Shown: piece by piece, positions 37,501 to 44,660 of the stretch
Position numbering within the stretch: the first letter of the stretch is position 1
Layout: every line of letters starts with the position of its first letter
Assembly: GCA_024742475.1 (NCBI GenBank)
Contig: JANSYI010000013.1
Coordinates: 124,001-188,000, forward strand
Reading direction: 5' to 3'
Source of the DNA: a bacterium
Lineage (GTDB): Bacteria > Myxococcota_A > Polyangia > Nannocystales > Nannocystaceae
Length of the DNA: 64,000 nt
Made by a program: the position numbers and the translations under genes
The notes under the pieces: generated by a model
Database searches by the model: none
Told to the model about the DNA's origin: nothing
The model's input: the letters and a program-made list of their open reading frames with translations, nothing else

Positions 37501-37807
37501 CGAACTCGAAGTCGCCCTCTTCTTCGTCCGCTTCGACCTCGGCCACCGCGGGAGGTTCGGGCTCGGGCTCCTCGAGCACGGGCGCAGGGGGCTCATCCGT
37601 CGGTGGCCCCTCGCCATCGGCCGGAGGCTCGGCCGGCGTGGGCGCGACGACCTCCACGTCACCGGGCGATGGCTCCGGAGACGTCGCCGGGCCCTGGTAG
37701 TCGCGCCGCAACGAAGGCGCGTCGTCCTCGACCTCCGCGAGTACGGAAGAGGGCACGAGAAGCAGGGCGCCGCAAAGCAGCGCCGAATGGGCTCGCCGGG
37801 TCGTCAT
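34583..37807 (-). CDS. TonB-dependent outer-membrane receptor
   Basis: A 1074-residue receptor with a signal peptide (HSALLCGALLLVPSSVLA). A Pro/Glu-rich N-terminal extension with FEFDFVDLTEDEE may contain the TonB box. A carboxypeptidase-regulatory-like domain follows (GTVQGRVLDANTGEPLIGAY, about 140-225). The plug (about 250-380) shows ARDLMSRDEIAKSGGGSA, FVRGLGHRYVNTLFDGARVP and FTPDVPGDFAGGSVQLESRD. The large barrel ends in GIGLTYSF. The plug pattern resembles receptors of unknown substrate with an N-terminal beta-sandwich. It follows two exbD genes by 4 bases and precedes a beta-helix lipoprotein, so uptake and energising parts are one operon. The substrate is not evident from the sequence; the regulatory region hints at phosphate control. 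Confidence 0.95.
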   Translation of the reverse strand: MTTRRAHSALLCGALLLVPSSVLAEVEDDAPSLRRDYQGPATSPEPSPGDVEVVAPTPAEPPADGEGPPTDEPPAPVLEEPEPEPPAVAEVEADEEEGDFEFDFVDLTEDEEALAEELKVETKKVRGKAGTVQGRVLDANTGEPLIGAYVEAIDTEYKTKTDIDGNYTLELPVGSWEIRVRSDANEPRRISNVVVEEGATQTINSELRPLEGAGQTVIVEAEMNRESEAARLQQRKESSAARDLMSRDEIAKSGGGSASAVARRIVGVTVVGGRYLFVRGLGHRYVNTLFDGARVPSPEPELRTVPLDIFPASALSAINVQKTFTPDVPGDFAGGSVQLESRDVPDDLVVSVGAELGGNTQTTFRQMLTNGSFPGQDAFGFGNLPRGLSEELPTDTPASRGVLDDDFQPVYTPEEIERFGDAMYTDTRMRTAKAPPDFSVKSNVGYGFKPHGEDSRLGFLWSAQYKSQHQTNRFEQMRLYSTSDGESLADTPQVDYGGPPSMRTTHTVAWATVGLAKYDINDDHRLELLGFYSREASDETRRLAGVARNVSGPDPVFSTRIRYIMRSIAMTRLGGRHTFPKAKDLELDWFGSYAQARRDDPAIRENFFTDADGDGVYVFDRGNDGGKQTFLDLTDHTESGAANLTMPFKQWSQLKGKVKAGAWLEGKQRQFDVRRFLFQGGDTELIPDGTGNIINDSTIGGSPEDNAFYLQEATRPSDNYRANQEIYAGYAMTDIPFVRWFKVSGGARLEQSVIRVRPFDPFADPDAPADEDLAPVRVSNLDVLPALSLIFSPTDKQNVRISGARTLARPEFRELAPFSFTDFVGGTEVIGNPNLEQTKIWNADLRWEWFPSGSEVIAASLFYKYLDEPIEKVQLPRIPFLSSYRNADAAQNLGFELEARKNLEFIWNKLDDVSIGTNFTMLYSRVQLRDRCEPSEGVDCTELSDFDVSTSRSRALADQSPYVVNAYIDYDNEDSGTRARVLYNIEGPKITSVGGLGLPDTYLEPRHKVDVTFSQRLYGGLDLDLKAENVANAAWEWTQADRVLQRWNNGVFFGIGLTYSFDRSDRERPVSALD

Positions 37808-37811
37808 GAGA

Positions 37812-38243
37812 CTACTCGAGTTTCTTGGTGATCATCACCACCGGAGCCGCCCCGCCTGCGCGGGCGTAGTCGACTCCAAGGAGCACGCGGCCATAGGCCA
37901 CGTCATCCGCACCGTCCACGTACAGCACGTTGTCCGGACGGGCGTTGAACATTCGCTTCAGCCGCTGGCTGAGCTCGGCCTCTTCGATGGTCACCGAGTT
38001 CACCTCGTAGCTGCCATCGTCCCCGACCGAGAGCACCAAGGGCTTGTTCGGGTCGTTGGACTCGTCGAGCTTTTGATCCGTCTCGTCCTTGGGCGGCAGC
38101 CGAACGTCGAACCCTTCGGTCACGACGGGCGCGAGGACCATGAAGATGATGAGCAGCACGAGCACCACGTCGACGAGCGGCGTGACGTTCATGTCGGGCT
38201 TGACCTTGGTCTTGCCGTTTTCGTTGCCGATCGACATTCCCAT
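37812..38243 (-). CDS. exbD: ExbD-type biopolymer transporter, copy 2
   Basis: A 143-residue ExbD/TolR protein. A short cytoplasmic N-terminus has MNVTPLVDVVLVLLIIFMV with the functional membrane Asp in the span. A periplasmic domain follows (EGFDVRLPPKD, then LSVGDDGSYEVNSVTIEEAEL and RPDNVLYVDGADDVAYG). ExbD uses proton flow with ExbB to drive TonB. Start is ATG 38243; an internal ATG (MSIGN) six bases on is possible. It lies 3 bases after the other exbD and 4 bases before the receptor gene. Having two exbD genes is common in myxobacteria and suggests a heteromeric complex. Confidence 0.93.
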   Translation of the reverse strand: MGMSIGNENGKTKVKPDMNVTPLVDVVLVLLIIFMVLAPVVTEGFDVRLPPKDETDQKLDESNDPNKPLVLSVGDDGSYEVNSVTIEEAELSQRLKRMFNARPDNVLYVDGADDVAYGRVLLGVDYARAGGAAPVVMITKKLE

Positions 38244-38246
38244 GGT

Positions 38247-38687
38247 TCAGCCCTCGCCTTCTTTCCATTCGGCGCCAACACCCACGGCGAGCGAGACCGT
38301 GGGGAAGCCGATGTCCTGCACGTCGCGGAAGAAGTCGCGAACGATCGCGTAGCGCAGCCCCGCGTCGGCGCGAAGCAGCACGCGCTGGTCGGAGTCGCGG
38401 GAAAACTCGACCCGCAGACCATCGAGGGCCGCCTGCCGAGACACGTCGGCCTTGGACCAGGTGTAGACCTCGTTGATGTCGATGGTGACGGTCAAGGGCT
38501 CGGCGCCGTCCTCGTGTTTGTCGGCGGCCTTGACCTTCATCATCTCGATGGGCTTGCCACCTTGGACGTCGGGCAGGACGACCATGAAGATGATGAGCAA
38601 GACGAGGACGACGTCGACCAGAGGCGTGACGTTGATGTTGGGCTGCGCGCCCTTCTTCTTGCCGCCGCTATTGATCTGGGCTCCCAT
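38247..38687 (-). CDS. exbD: ExbD-type biopolymer transporter, copy 1
   Basis: A 146-residue ExbD protein: INVTPLVDVVLVLLIIFMVV with the conserved Asp in the membrane span, preceded by a basic N-terminus (GGKKKGAQPN). The periplasmic domain (about 45-146) contains VTIDINEVYTW and RVLLRADAGLRYAIVRDFF. Its start lies inside the last 20 bases of exbB, so the two are translationally coupled. It differs from the second exbD in the periplasmic half, which implies different contacts rather than a recent duplication. Confidence 0.93.
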   Translation of the reverse strand: MGAQINSGGKKKGAQPNINVTPLVDVVLVLLIIFMVVLPDVQGGKPIEMMKVKAADKHEDGAEPLTVTIDINEVYTWSKADVSRQAALDGLRVEFSRDSDQRVLLRADAGLRYAIVRDFFRDVQDIGFPTVSLAVGVGAEWKEGEG

Positions 38688-39345
38688 GCGCGACCTCCAG
38701 GTAGTCCACGAGCTCGCTTGCGGCGTGCTGCATGGTTTGATCGAACGCGTCGAACTTGGCGCTCAGGAAGTTGAAGACGAGCACCGCCATGATGGCGACG
38801 ACGAGGCCGACGGCCGTCACGATGAGCGCTTCGGCGATACCTGCGGAAACGGCTCCGATGCCGCCGCCGCCCGCCGCCGCGATGCCCTGGAAGGCGGTGA
38901 TGATGCCGATGACGGTGCCGAACAGGCCGATGAACGGCGCGGTGGAGCCCGTCGAGGCGAGAATGCCCATGCCCCGGCGCGCCTCGGTGCCCATCATCTC
39001 GAGCTTTCGGTTGAGCTCGCGCTTGGCCATTTCGACCGGGCCGACCGTCTCGTCGCGCGTGTTGGCGCGGTACGACTCGAGCCCGAAGCGAAGCAGCCGG
39101 GGCAGCGGACCTCGGGCGAACTCCTTGCCGCGCGTCAGGTCGTAGAGCGTGTCGATCTCCTTGGCTTCCATCAGGGGCCGGGCCTTGTCGGCAAATGCCA
39201 CGCTGACGCGATGCGCCTTGAGCAACACCAAGAATCGCTCCACCGCCACGAAGGCGCTGGCGATGCCCATGACCACCAAGGAGATGGCCACGGCCTTGGA
39301 CAGGATGCCCATCTCGGCCCAGATTTCTGCGAGGGAAAGTTCCAT
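38668..39345 (-). CDS. exbB: MotA/TolQ/ExbB proton-channel protein
   Basis: A 225-residue ExbB with three membrane helices: AVAISLVVMGIASAFVAVERF near the N-terminus, then LASTGSTAPFIGLFGTVIGIITAF and ALIVTAVGLVVAIMAVLVFNFL. The G-S-T-A-P-F-I-G-L-F-G-T-V motif is the family signature. With the ExbD subunits it forms the proton-driven motor that energises TonB. It follows the tonB gene by 30 bases and overlaps exbD by 20 bases. Confidence 0.95.
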   Translation of the reverse strand: MELSLAEIWAEMGILSKAVAISLVVMGIASAFVAVERFLVLLKAHRVSVAFADKARPLMEAKEIDTLYDLTRGKEFARGPLPRLLRFGLESYRANTRDETVGPVEMAKRELNRKLEMMGTEARRGMGILASTGSTAPFIGLFGTVIGIITAFQGIAAAGGGGIGAVSAGIAEALIVTAVGLVVAIMAVLVFNFLSAKFDAFDQTMQHAASELVDYLEVAHGSPDQ

Positions 39346-39375
39346 CGTTTCGCTCCTTTTGTCGTACTGCTTGGC

Positions 39376-40236
39376 TCAATCGGTGAGCTGGAAGGGGATC
39401 GTGACTTTGTGCCAGACCGTGATCGGCATGCCCTCGAGGGTCGCCGGCTTGAACTTCCAGGTCTTGACGACCTTGATCACGGCCTTGAGGAAGGCCTTTT
39501 CGGCGGCCTTCTTTTCATCTTCGGTGGTGGCGCTGGTCTTCTTGGCCAGCACCTTCGCGCCGCGCACGGATCCGTCGCGGTGCACGTGCAGCTTGAGCAC
39601 GATCCGTCCGGTGATGCCCTCGTCGCGAAGCTTGCGCGGGTACTCGGGCTGCGCGTTGGCGGACAGCGGCTTGGGCACCGTCGCGTTCTCGGGGCGGTCG
39701 ATCGGCTTGGTCGGGTCGATCGGCACCTCCTTGCGGCGCTTGGGCTTCTTGGGCTGCGCGGGCTTGGGCTGCTTGGGCTTGGTCGGCTTCGATGCCGCAG
39801 GTTTGGCGCTGCCGCCTCCAAAGCCCGTCCGGCTCGTCGAGCCATCCATCGGGACCTCGTAGACCTTTTCCTTGTCGGTCTCGTCGGCGGCCTCGGTGGG
39901 CTTGCTGATCGGGGTCTGCGGCTTGGGCTTGGGGGTCAGCTTCTTGACCCGCTTGACCTTGGCGTCCGGGGGCGGTGGTGGAGGAGCCTCGGGTTCGGGC
40001 TCTTCCTCTTCGATCTCCGGCTCTTCTTCTTCGACCGCGAAGTCCGTGAGCTCGGGGTCACCCAGCGCGACCTCGATGGTGTCCTCTTCGGGCTCCAAGG
40101 TCGCGATGTAGGTCCCGGCGCCGACGAGAAGCACGCCCAGCCCGACCGCCGAGGGCAGGATGCGGCGCTCGAAGAACCAGCCTTGGAGTTCTGGGCGAAA
40201 CCCGTCGAACATGGGCCGGCGAACTATGGGGCGCAT
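39376..40236 (-). CDS. tonB: TonB-family energy transducer
   Basis: About 286 residues. A single N-terminal membrane anchor (PSAVGLGVLLVGAGTYIATL) is followed by an acidic then Pro/Lys-rich spacer (EEEEPEPEAPPPPPPD, KPKQPKPAQPKKPKRR) able to cross the periplasm. The C-terminal TonB domain has QPEYPRKLRDEGITGRIVLK and TWKFKPATLEGMPITVWHK. It transmits energy from ExbBD to the receptor encoded downstream. The frame is open to 40278, but ATG 40236 (or 40212, MFDGF) is preferred because a Pho-box-like repeat would otherwise lie in close conflict with the start. It is the first gene of the seven-gene operon. Confidence 0.9.
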   Translation of the reverse strand: MRPIVRRPMFDGFRPELQGWFFERRILPSAVGLGVLLVGAGTYIATLEPEEDTIEVALGDPELTDFAVEEEEPEIEEEEPEPEAPPPPPPDAKVKRVKKLTPKPKPQTPISKPTEAADETDKEKVYEVPMDGSTSRTGFGGGSAKPAASKPTKPKQPKPAQPKKPKRRKEVPIDPTKPIDRPENATVPKPLSANAQPEYPRKLRDEGITGRIVLKLHVHRDGSVRGAKVLAKKTSATTEDEKKAAEKAFLKAVIKVVKTWKFKPATLEGMPITVWHKVTIPFQLTD

Positions 40237-40293
40237 CCATGGCCTCGGCGTGTCGACTTTGTCTCGGCTCCGTGACAAGCCGGGTGGACGTAC

Positions 40294-40311
40294 GTGACGT
40301 AGCGGTGACCC
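40294..40311 (-). promoter_or_regulatory. Pho-box-like direct repeat facing the tonB operon
   Basis: On the minus strand this reads GGGTCAC-CGCT-ACGTCAC: two 7-base units with an 11-base period, the geometry of PhoB/OmpR-class binding sites. Another unit (TGTCAC, around 40271-40276) lies 22 bases further along, in phase, so the array may have three or four units. It lies 58 bases upstream of ATG 40236. Confidence 0.65.
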
Positions 40312-40349
40312 GGCCGTGGCGTCTCACAATCCCCAGACCGTTTGCCGTG

Positions 40350-40367
40350 CCGTCACGGAGCTGTCAC
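40350..40367 (+). promoter_or_regulatory. Pho-box-like direct repeat facing the response regulator
   Basis: CCGTCAC-GGAG-CTGTCAC gives two 7-base units with an 11-base period. It is very close to the enterobacterial Pho box (CTGTCAT-N4-CTGTCAT). It lies 22 bases before the GTG start of the response regulator, a position compatible with autoregulation. Confidence 0.65.
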
Positions 40368-40389
40368 CCGGCCAGTGCTTAGTGCAGTC

Positions 40390-41100
40390 GTGACGCCGAC
40401 CATCCTGATCGTGGATGACGAACGTGACCTGGTCAGCACGGTGCAGTTCTCCCTCGAGCGAGAGGGATGGCGGACACGGGTCGCCTACGACGGCCGGACC
40501 GCTCTGGACTCGGCCACCGGAGATCCCACGCCGGATCTCATCCTTCTCGACCTCATGCTGCCGGACATGACGGGCACCGACATCTGTCGGGAGCTGCGGT
40601 CCGACGACAAGACCAAGGACGTGCCCATCGTCATGGTCACGGCGAAGGACGACGAGATCGATCGCGTCGTGGGGTTCGAGGTCGGTGCCGACGACTACGT
40701 GACCAAGCCGTTCTCGATGCGGGAGTTGCTGCTGCGCATCAAGGCGATCCTCCGCCGCCTCGACAGGCCGCAGACCGCAATGCCCGAGCATGCCTTCGGT
40801 CGGCTCAAGGTCGACGAGGAGGGGCACCGGGTCTGGGTCGACGACAACGAGCTCAACCTCACCGCGCTGGAGTTTCGACTGCTGAGCACGTTCCTCTCCC
40901 GCAAGGGACGCGTGCAGACCCGCGACGCCCTGCTTCACGACGTCTGGGGCCACACGCCGGGCCTGCCCACGCGCACCGTGGACACGCACGTCCAGCGGCT
41001 GCGCAAGAAGCTCGGTCCCGCGTCCGACTACATCGAGACGCTGCGCGGCGTCGGCTATCGGTTCCGCACCGACGCCGCCGAGACGGAAGCTGCCGTCTAG
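40390..41100 (+). CDS. PhoB-like OmpR-family response regulator
   Basis: A 236-residue two-domain regulator starting at GTG 40390 (MTPTILIVDDERDLV). Receiver: acidic pair Asp9-Asp10, phospho-acceptor Asp54 (LILLDLMLPDMTG), Thr84 and Lys106 (YVTKPFS). The OmpR-type winged helix is at about 135-230 (LTALEFRLLSTFLSRKGRV, DALLHDVWG, RTVDTHVQRLRKKLG, TLRGVGYRF). The layout and motifs resemble PhoB. No sensor kinase is adjacent; the next gene is convergent. Pho-box-like repeats lie just upstream and face both this gene and the TonB operon, so it probably controls both. Phosphate as the signal is inference. Confidence 0.92.
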   Translation: MTPTILIVDDERDLVSTVQFSLEREGWRTRVAYDGRTALDSATGDPTPDLILLDLMLPDMTGTDICRELRSDDKTKDVPIVMVTAKDDEIDRVVGFEVGADDYVTKPFSMRELLLRIKAILRRLDRPQTAMPEHAFGRLKVDEEGHRVWVDDNELNLTALEFRLLSTFLSRKGRVQTRDALLHDVWGHTPGLPTRTVDTHVQRLRKKLGPASDYIETLRGVGYRFRTDAAETEAAV

Positions 41101-42314
41101 AACCCTTGCGCGGCCAGGTCGAAGGCCAGATTGCGGTAGAAGCGGATGTAGTCGAAGCCGGTGCGGGGGTCCGCGCCGTGGTCGTTGATCTGCCCGGCAG
41201 CGTCGAGGTGGTCGCCGGGGTAGCAACCTCGAAAGCGTCCCCACTTGGCGGACTCGACGGTCGCCACACCGTCGTTGGGCCTCAGCTCGAGGCCGTGGGC
41301 GACGAAGCCTGCGGCGCCGACGAGCAGCGCGTCCATGCGATCGCGCTTGCCTTCGTGGCGCATGAACAGCAGCTGGCCGTGCTCGTCGGTGCACGCGTCG
41401 GTCTCGGCGTTGATGCGTGGGTTGGGCAGCCCGGCCACGTTGCTGACGCCGGCCCATGATTGGTACATCACGCCCGGCGCGTCGCGGATCTCTGCGTTGA
41501 ACTCGGCCATGCCGCGCTCGGACATCGCCGCGAGCGCAGCGACGATGTGGCTGTCTTCGGCGACGTCGCTGAACGTGCTCCCGTACAGCGTCGCGATCGC
41601 ATCGATCGCGTCGGCTTCGTCCTCGTCGGGCAGGAATCCAACGGCGACGTCGGCGACGAACGTGCCTCGGTGAGGCGCCGAGATGGTGCTGACCGAAGCG
41701 ACGCGATCGCCGTAGCCGAGCCCATCGGGGCTGACCAAGTAGCGGCAGTCGATGCCCCCCATCGAGAAGCACACCAGGTTGACCTTATCCGCACCGGAGT
41801 GCGCGAGAAGCTCGTCGACCTGGCGCGCCAAGAAGCCAGCGCGAACCTGGGGCGTATCGAACGGCGGCACGCTTCCGAGCACCACGTCGTGGCCGTCCTC
41901 GATGAGCGCGACGTCGACGTCGTTGAAGCGCCAGAAGTTGGTCGTGCTCGTGTTGAAGCCGTGCGCCAAGATGATCGGGTGCCGGGTGGGCTCGCCCTGG
42001 GGCTCGGGACCGAGCGGATCGGGCGCGGCTTCGCACCAGCCGAGCGGGTCCCACAGCAGCGACCCGCAGAGGAACGAGTCGTCCTTGCCCACGGGGACGC
42101 CTTCGCAGCCGGCCGCCTCGATGCCGTCGATGAGCTCCTGCGCGATGGCGGCCTCATCGGCATTGCACGTGTTCGATGGCGCCTGCGGTGGCACGCCCAG
42201 GCACATCTCGACCGCCTCGTTGGCCTCCACGCAGATGCTCGACTCCGCGCTCGAATCCGCGTCACAGGCGATGAGGGCGATCAAGAGGAGGGTGGCGTTC
42301 CGCATCGAGAGCAC
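41097..42314 (-). CDS. Lipase-like alpha/beta hydrolase lipoprotein
   Basis: A 405-residue lipoprotein: signal MRNATLLLIALIAC (ATG 42305, or ATG 42314 with three more residues). The alpha/beta hydrolase core has the oxyanion segment IILAHGFNTSTTNFW, the nucleophile elbow VCFSMGGIDCRYL (Ser in C-F-S-M-G rather than the common G-H-S-x-G), and SAPHRGTFVADVAVGFLP, typical of family I true lipases. Candidate catalytic Asp and His are in the C-terminal half (GDHLDAAGQINDHG). It could hydrolyse triacylglycerols or other esters at the surface. Its stop overlaps the convergent response-regulator stop by 4 bases. Confidence 0.85.
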   Translation of the reverse strand: MLSMRNATLLLIALIACDADSSAESSICVEANEAVEMCLGVPPQAPSNTCNADEAAIAQELIDGIEAAGCEGVPVGKDDSFLCGSLLWDPLGWCEAAPDPLGPEPQGEPTRHPIILAHGFNTSTTNFWRFNDVDVALIEDGHDVVLGSVPPFDTPQVRAGFLARQVDELLAHSGADKVNLVCFSMGGIDCRYLVSPDGLGYGDRVASVSTISAPHRGTFVADVAVGFLPDEDEADAIDAIATLYGSTFSDVAEDSHIVAALAAMSERGMAEFNAEIRDAPGVMYQSWAGVSNVAGLPNPRINAETDACTDEHGQLLFMRHEGKRDRMDALLVGAAGFVAHGLELRPNDGVATVESAKWGRFRGCYPGDHLDAAGQINDHGADPRTGFDYIRFYRNLAFDLAAQGF

Positions 42315-42422
42315 AAGTAGGAAGATGTAGGATAGTCAACACGTTCGCGAGGGCGATTTACGACAGAATCGAGGTTGGACGCGACAGCGCGCGCTGCAGC
42401 GCGGACGTACCCTGCCCCCGGG

Positions 42423-43400
42423 ATGACCCTGATGCGATCGCCACTGCCGAGCCTGGTCGCCGCGCGACTGCGGGCTGCAGGTGACGACGTCGACGCTCGG
42501 CTGGCGCGCTTCGGGCTGACCCGCGCGCTCACCGAGTCGCACGTCGTCGCCGAGGTCGACGTGCTCGCGGCGTTCTACGACGACGCCGCGGTGGCGCTCG
42601 GACAGCCCGACCTCGGGCTCGACCTCGTCCGCGACATCGACCGCGGCGCGTACGGCCTCGCCGAGTTCGGCATCCGTGCGGCGCCGACGGTCCGCGAGGC
42701 GTTGCGCCGCCTCGCCCGATTCGCCGTCCTGCTCAACGAAGCCACGACCGTCGAGGTCCGAGAGACGGACACATCGGTGTGCGTGCACCAGCGCATCCCC
42801 GGCCATCCGCTCTCGGGCGGCCGGCACTCCAACGAGTACTTCATGGCCGTGCTGCTCGCGTTCGGCCAGACGATCACCAGCGGCGAAGTGCCCGTCGAGC
42901 GCGTCTGGTTCTGCCACGCCGCCCCCGCGGATCTCTCCACCCACCGGCGAACCTTCGGAGGCGCCACGGTGCACTTCGACCGATCCGACAACGGGCTCGC
43001 GCTCCCCCGATCGGTCGCCGACATGCCGCTCGCATCGGCCGACCCGCCGCTGATGCAGGCGATCGACGCACAGGCCGAGCAGCTGCTCTCGGCGCGCTCG
43101 GTCTCTCACGAGTTCATCGATCGCGTTCGAGACGGCATGTCGCGCGCCCTGCACGACGGCACGCCGGCGCTACCGGACATCGCCGAGTACCTGGCGATGA
43201 CACCTCGCACGCTGCAGCGTCGGCTCGCCGAGCACGACACGTCGTTTCGCGAGGTGCTCGACGAGCTCCGCTTCGAGATGCATGACCGTCTGGCGGCCCA
43301 GGGGCTCTCCTCGCAAGAGGTCGCGTTCCGGCTCGGCTACGCGGACATGGGCTCGTTTCGCCGGGCTCGGCGCCGTTGGAAGTCGACGACGGGGGGCTGA
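42423..43400 (+). CDS. AraC-family transcriptional regulator
   Basis: A 325-residue protein. The N-terminal part (about 1-210) has the arabinose-binding-like or OruR-type domain (LGLDLVRDIDRGAYGLAEFG, LARFAVLLNEATTVEVRE). The C-terminus carries the AraC helix-turn-helix (PDIAEYLAMTPRTLQRRLAEHDTSFREVLDELR, then LSSQEVAFRLGYADMGSFRRARRRW). ATG 42423 is chosen since residues before it are low-complexity. It is divergent from the lipase-like gene (108 bases) and 12 bases upstream of an FAD oxidoreductase gene, so either neighbour could be its target; the co-directional spacing points to the oxidoreductase. Confidence 0.9.
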   Translation: MTLMRSPLPSLVAARLRAAGDDVDARLARFGLTRALTESHVVAEVDVLAAFYDDAAVALGQPDLGLDLVRDIDRGAYGLAEFGIRAAPTVREALRRLARFAVLLNEATTVEVRETDTSVCVHQRIPGHPLSGGRHSNEYFMAVLLAFGQTITSGEVPVERVWFCHAAPADLSTHRRTFGGATVHFDRSDNGLALPRSVADMPLASADPPLMQAIDAQAEQLLSARSVSHEFIDRVRDGMSRALHDGTPALPDIAEYLAMTPRTLQRRLAEHDTSFREVLDELRFEMHDRLAAQGLSSQEVAFRLGYADMGSFRRARRRWKSTTGG

Positions 43401-43412
43401 TACCCTGCCGCC

Positions 43413-44612
43413 GTGGACCCCGGCGCCCCCTCTCTCTGGCTCGACGAGGCCCCCGCGACCCGCCTGAGGGCGCTGGACACGGGCACCCATGCCTTCGACG
43501 CGGTGGTCGTCGGGCTCGGAATCACGGGCGTGGTGGCGGCGCTCGAGCTGGCCGAAGCGGGTTTGTCCGTACTCGGCATCGACGCACACGGTCTGGGCTG
43601 GGGCGCGTCGGCGCGCTCGGGCGGCTTCTTGCTGGTCGAGCACGCGATCGAGTACCCCGCTCGCCGCGCCCGCTTCGGCGCCGACAGAATGCGGACCATC
43701 ATCGAGATGGCCCGCAGCACGCACGCGCTCGTCGAGTCACGCTTCGCGAAGGCGGCCGAGCACAAGCGCTGCGGAAGCCTGATCCTGCCGATGGACGACG
43801 ACGCCGAGGAACAGCAGACGCTGGCCGAGGCGGCGCGGCTGCTCGCCGAAGACGGCGTGCCGTGCACCACGGGGGTCGAACGCGACGACCTTCGAGGCTT
43901 TGCGCCGGGCATGTCGATTCCCGAGGACGGCGAAGTCCATCCCGGCAAGCTGCTCGCGGCCGTCGGTGCCGAGGCGGCCGCTGCCGGTGCCACGCTCCGC
44001 CAGGCACTGGCCACCGAGATCCACCCCAAGCAGCGGCTCATCACCACGCCCCACGCCACCATCAGCTACGGCGTGGCCATCATCGCCGTCAACGCGTGGA
44101 CCCGACGCCTCCTGCCCGACGTCGACATCGAGCCTCAGCGCGCGCAGATGCTCGCCACGCGACCGGTCGCGCCCGTCCGCACGCTCGAGCCGGTCTGCTA
44201 CGGATGCTGGGGCTACGACTACTTCCGCCAGCGTGACGATGGGCGCATGCTCGTGGGCGGGCGTCGCCATCGTCACCGCGACGACGAGTCCACCGAAGAG
44301 TCGACGACCACCCGCCCCGTCCAAGACGACCTCGAGCGCTACCTCGAGCGGCACCTGTCAGCCTTCGGCCCCTTCGAGATCGAAGCGCGCTGGTCGGGCA
44401 CGATGGGCTTCAGCCCCGACGAGCTCCCCTTCTGGCACGCGCTGTGCGACTACGAAGACAACCCGTCCACGCACGTGCTCGGAGGCATGACCGGGCACGG
44501 CATGGGCCTGGGCGCGGTGTGTGGCCAGACCATCGCACGTTCGACGCATTGCGAGCTCTCGGACACCGAGCGCCGACGGCTCGATCTCCTCGACGCGAAG
44601 CGGCTGCGCTGA
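43413..44612 (+). CDS. FAD-dependent amino-acid/amine oxidase-type protein
   Basis: A 399-residue DAO-family flavoprotein starting at GTG 43413. The dinucleotide motif is FDAVVVGLGITGVVAALELAEAG (G-x-G-x-x-G variant), followed by GASARSGGFLL, the ARSGG signature. The C-terminal FAD motif is VLGGMTGHGMGLGAV. The middle carries the substrate domain (GYDYFRQRDDGRMLVGGRR). The group resembles gamma-glutamylputrescine oxidase-like proteins, but the substrate cannot be assigned. There is no signal peptide. It lies 12 bases after the AraC gene and 48 bases before aroA. Confidence 0.88.
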   Translation: MDPGAPSLWLDEAPATRLRALDTGTHAFDAVVVGLGITGVVAALELAEAGLSVLGIDAHGLGWGASARSGGFLLVEHAIEYPARRARFGADRMRTIIEMARSTHALVESRFAKAAEHKRCGSLILPMDDDAEEQQTLAEAARLLAEDGVPCTTGVERDDLRGFAPGMSIPEDGEVHPGKLLAAVGAEAAAAGATLRQALATEIHPKQRLITTPHATISYGVAIIAVNAWTRRLLPDVDIEPQRAQMLATRPVAPVRTLEPVCYGCWGYDYFRQRDDGRMLVGGRRHRHRDDESTEESTTTRPVQDDLERYLERHLSAFGPFEIEARWSGTMGFSPDELPFWHALCDYEDNPSTHVLGGMTGHGMGLGAVCGQTIARSTHCELSDTERRRLDLLDAKRLR

Positions 44613-44660
44613 GCAAGGCCGCGGTCGCGGTGACCCCGGCCGAGTAGTAGCCTCGGCGGC

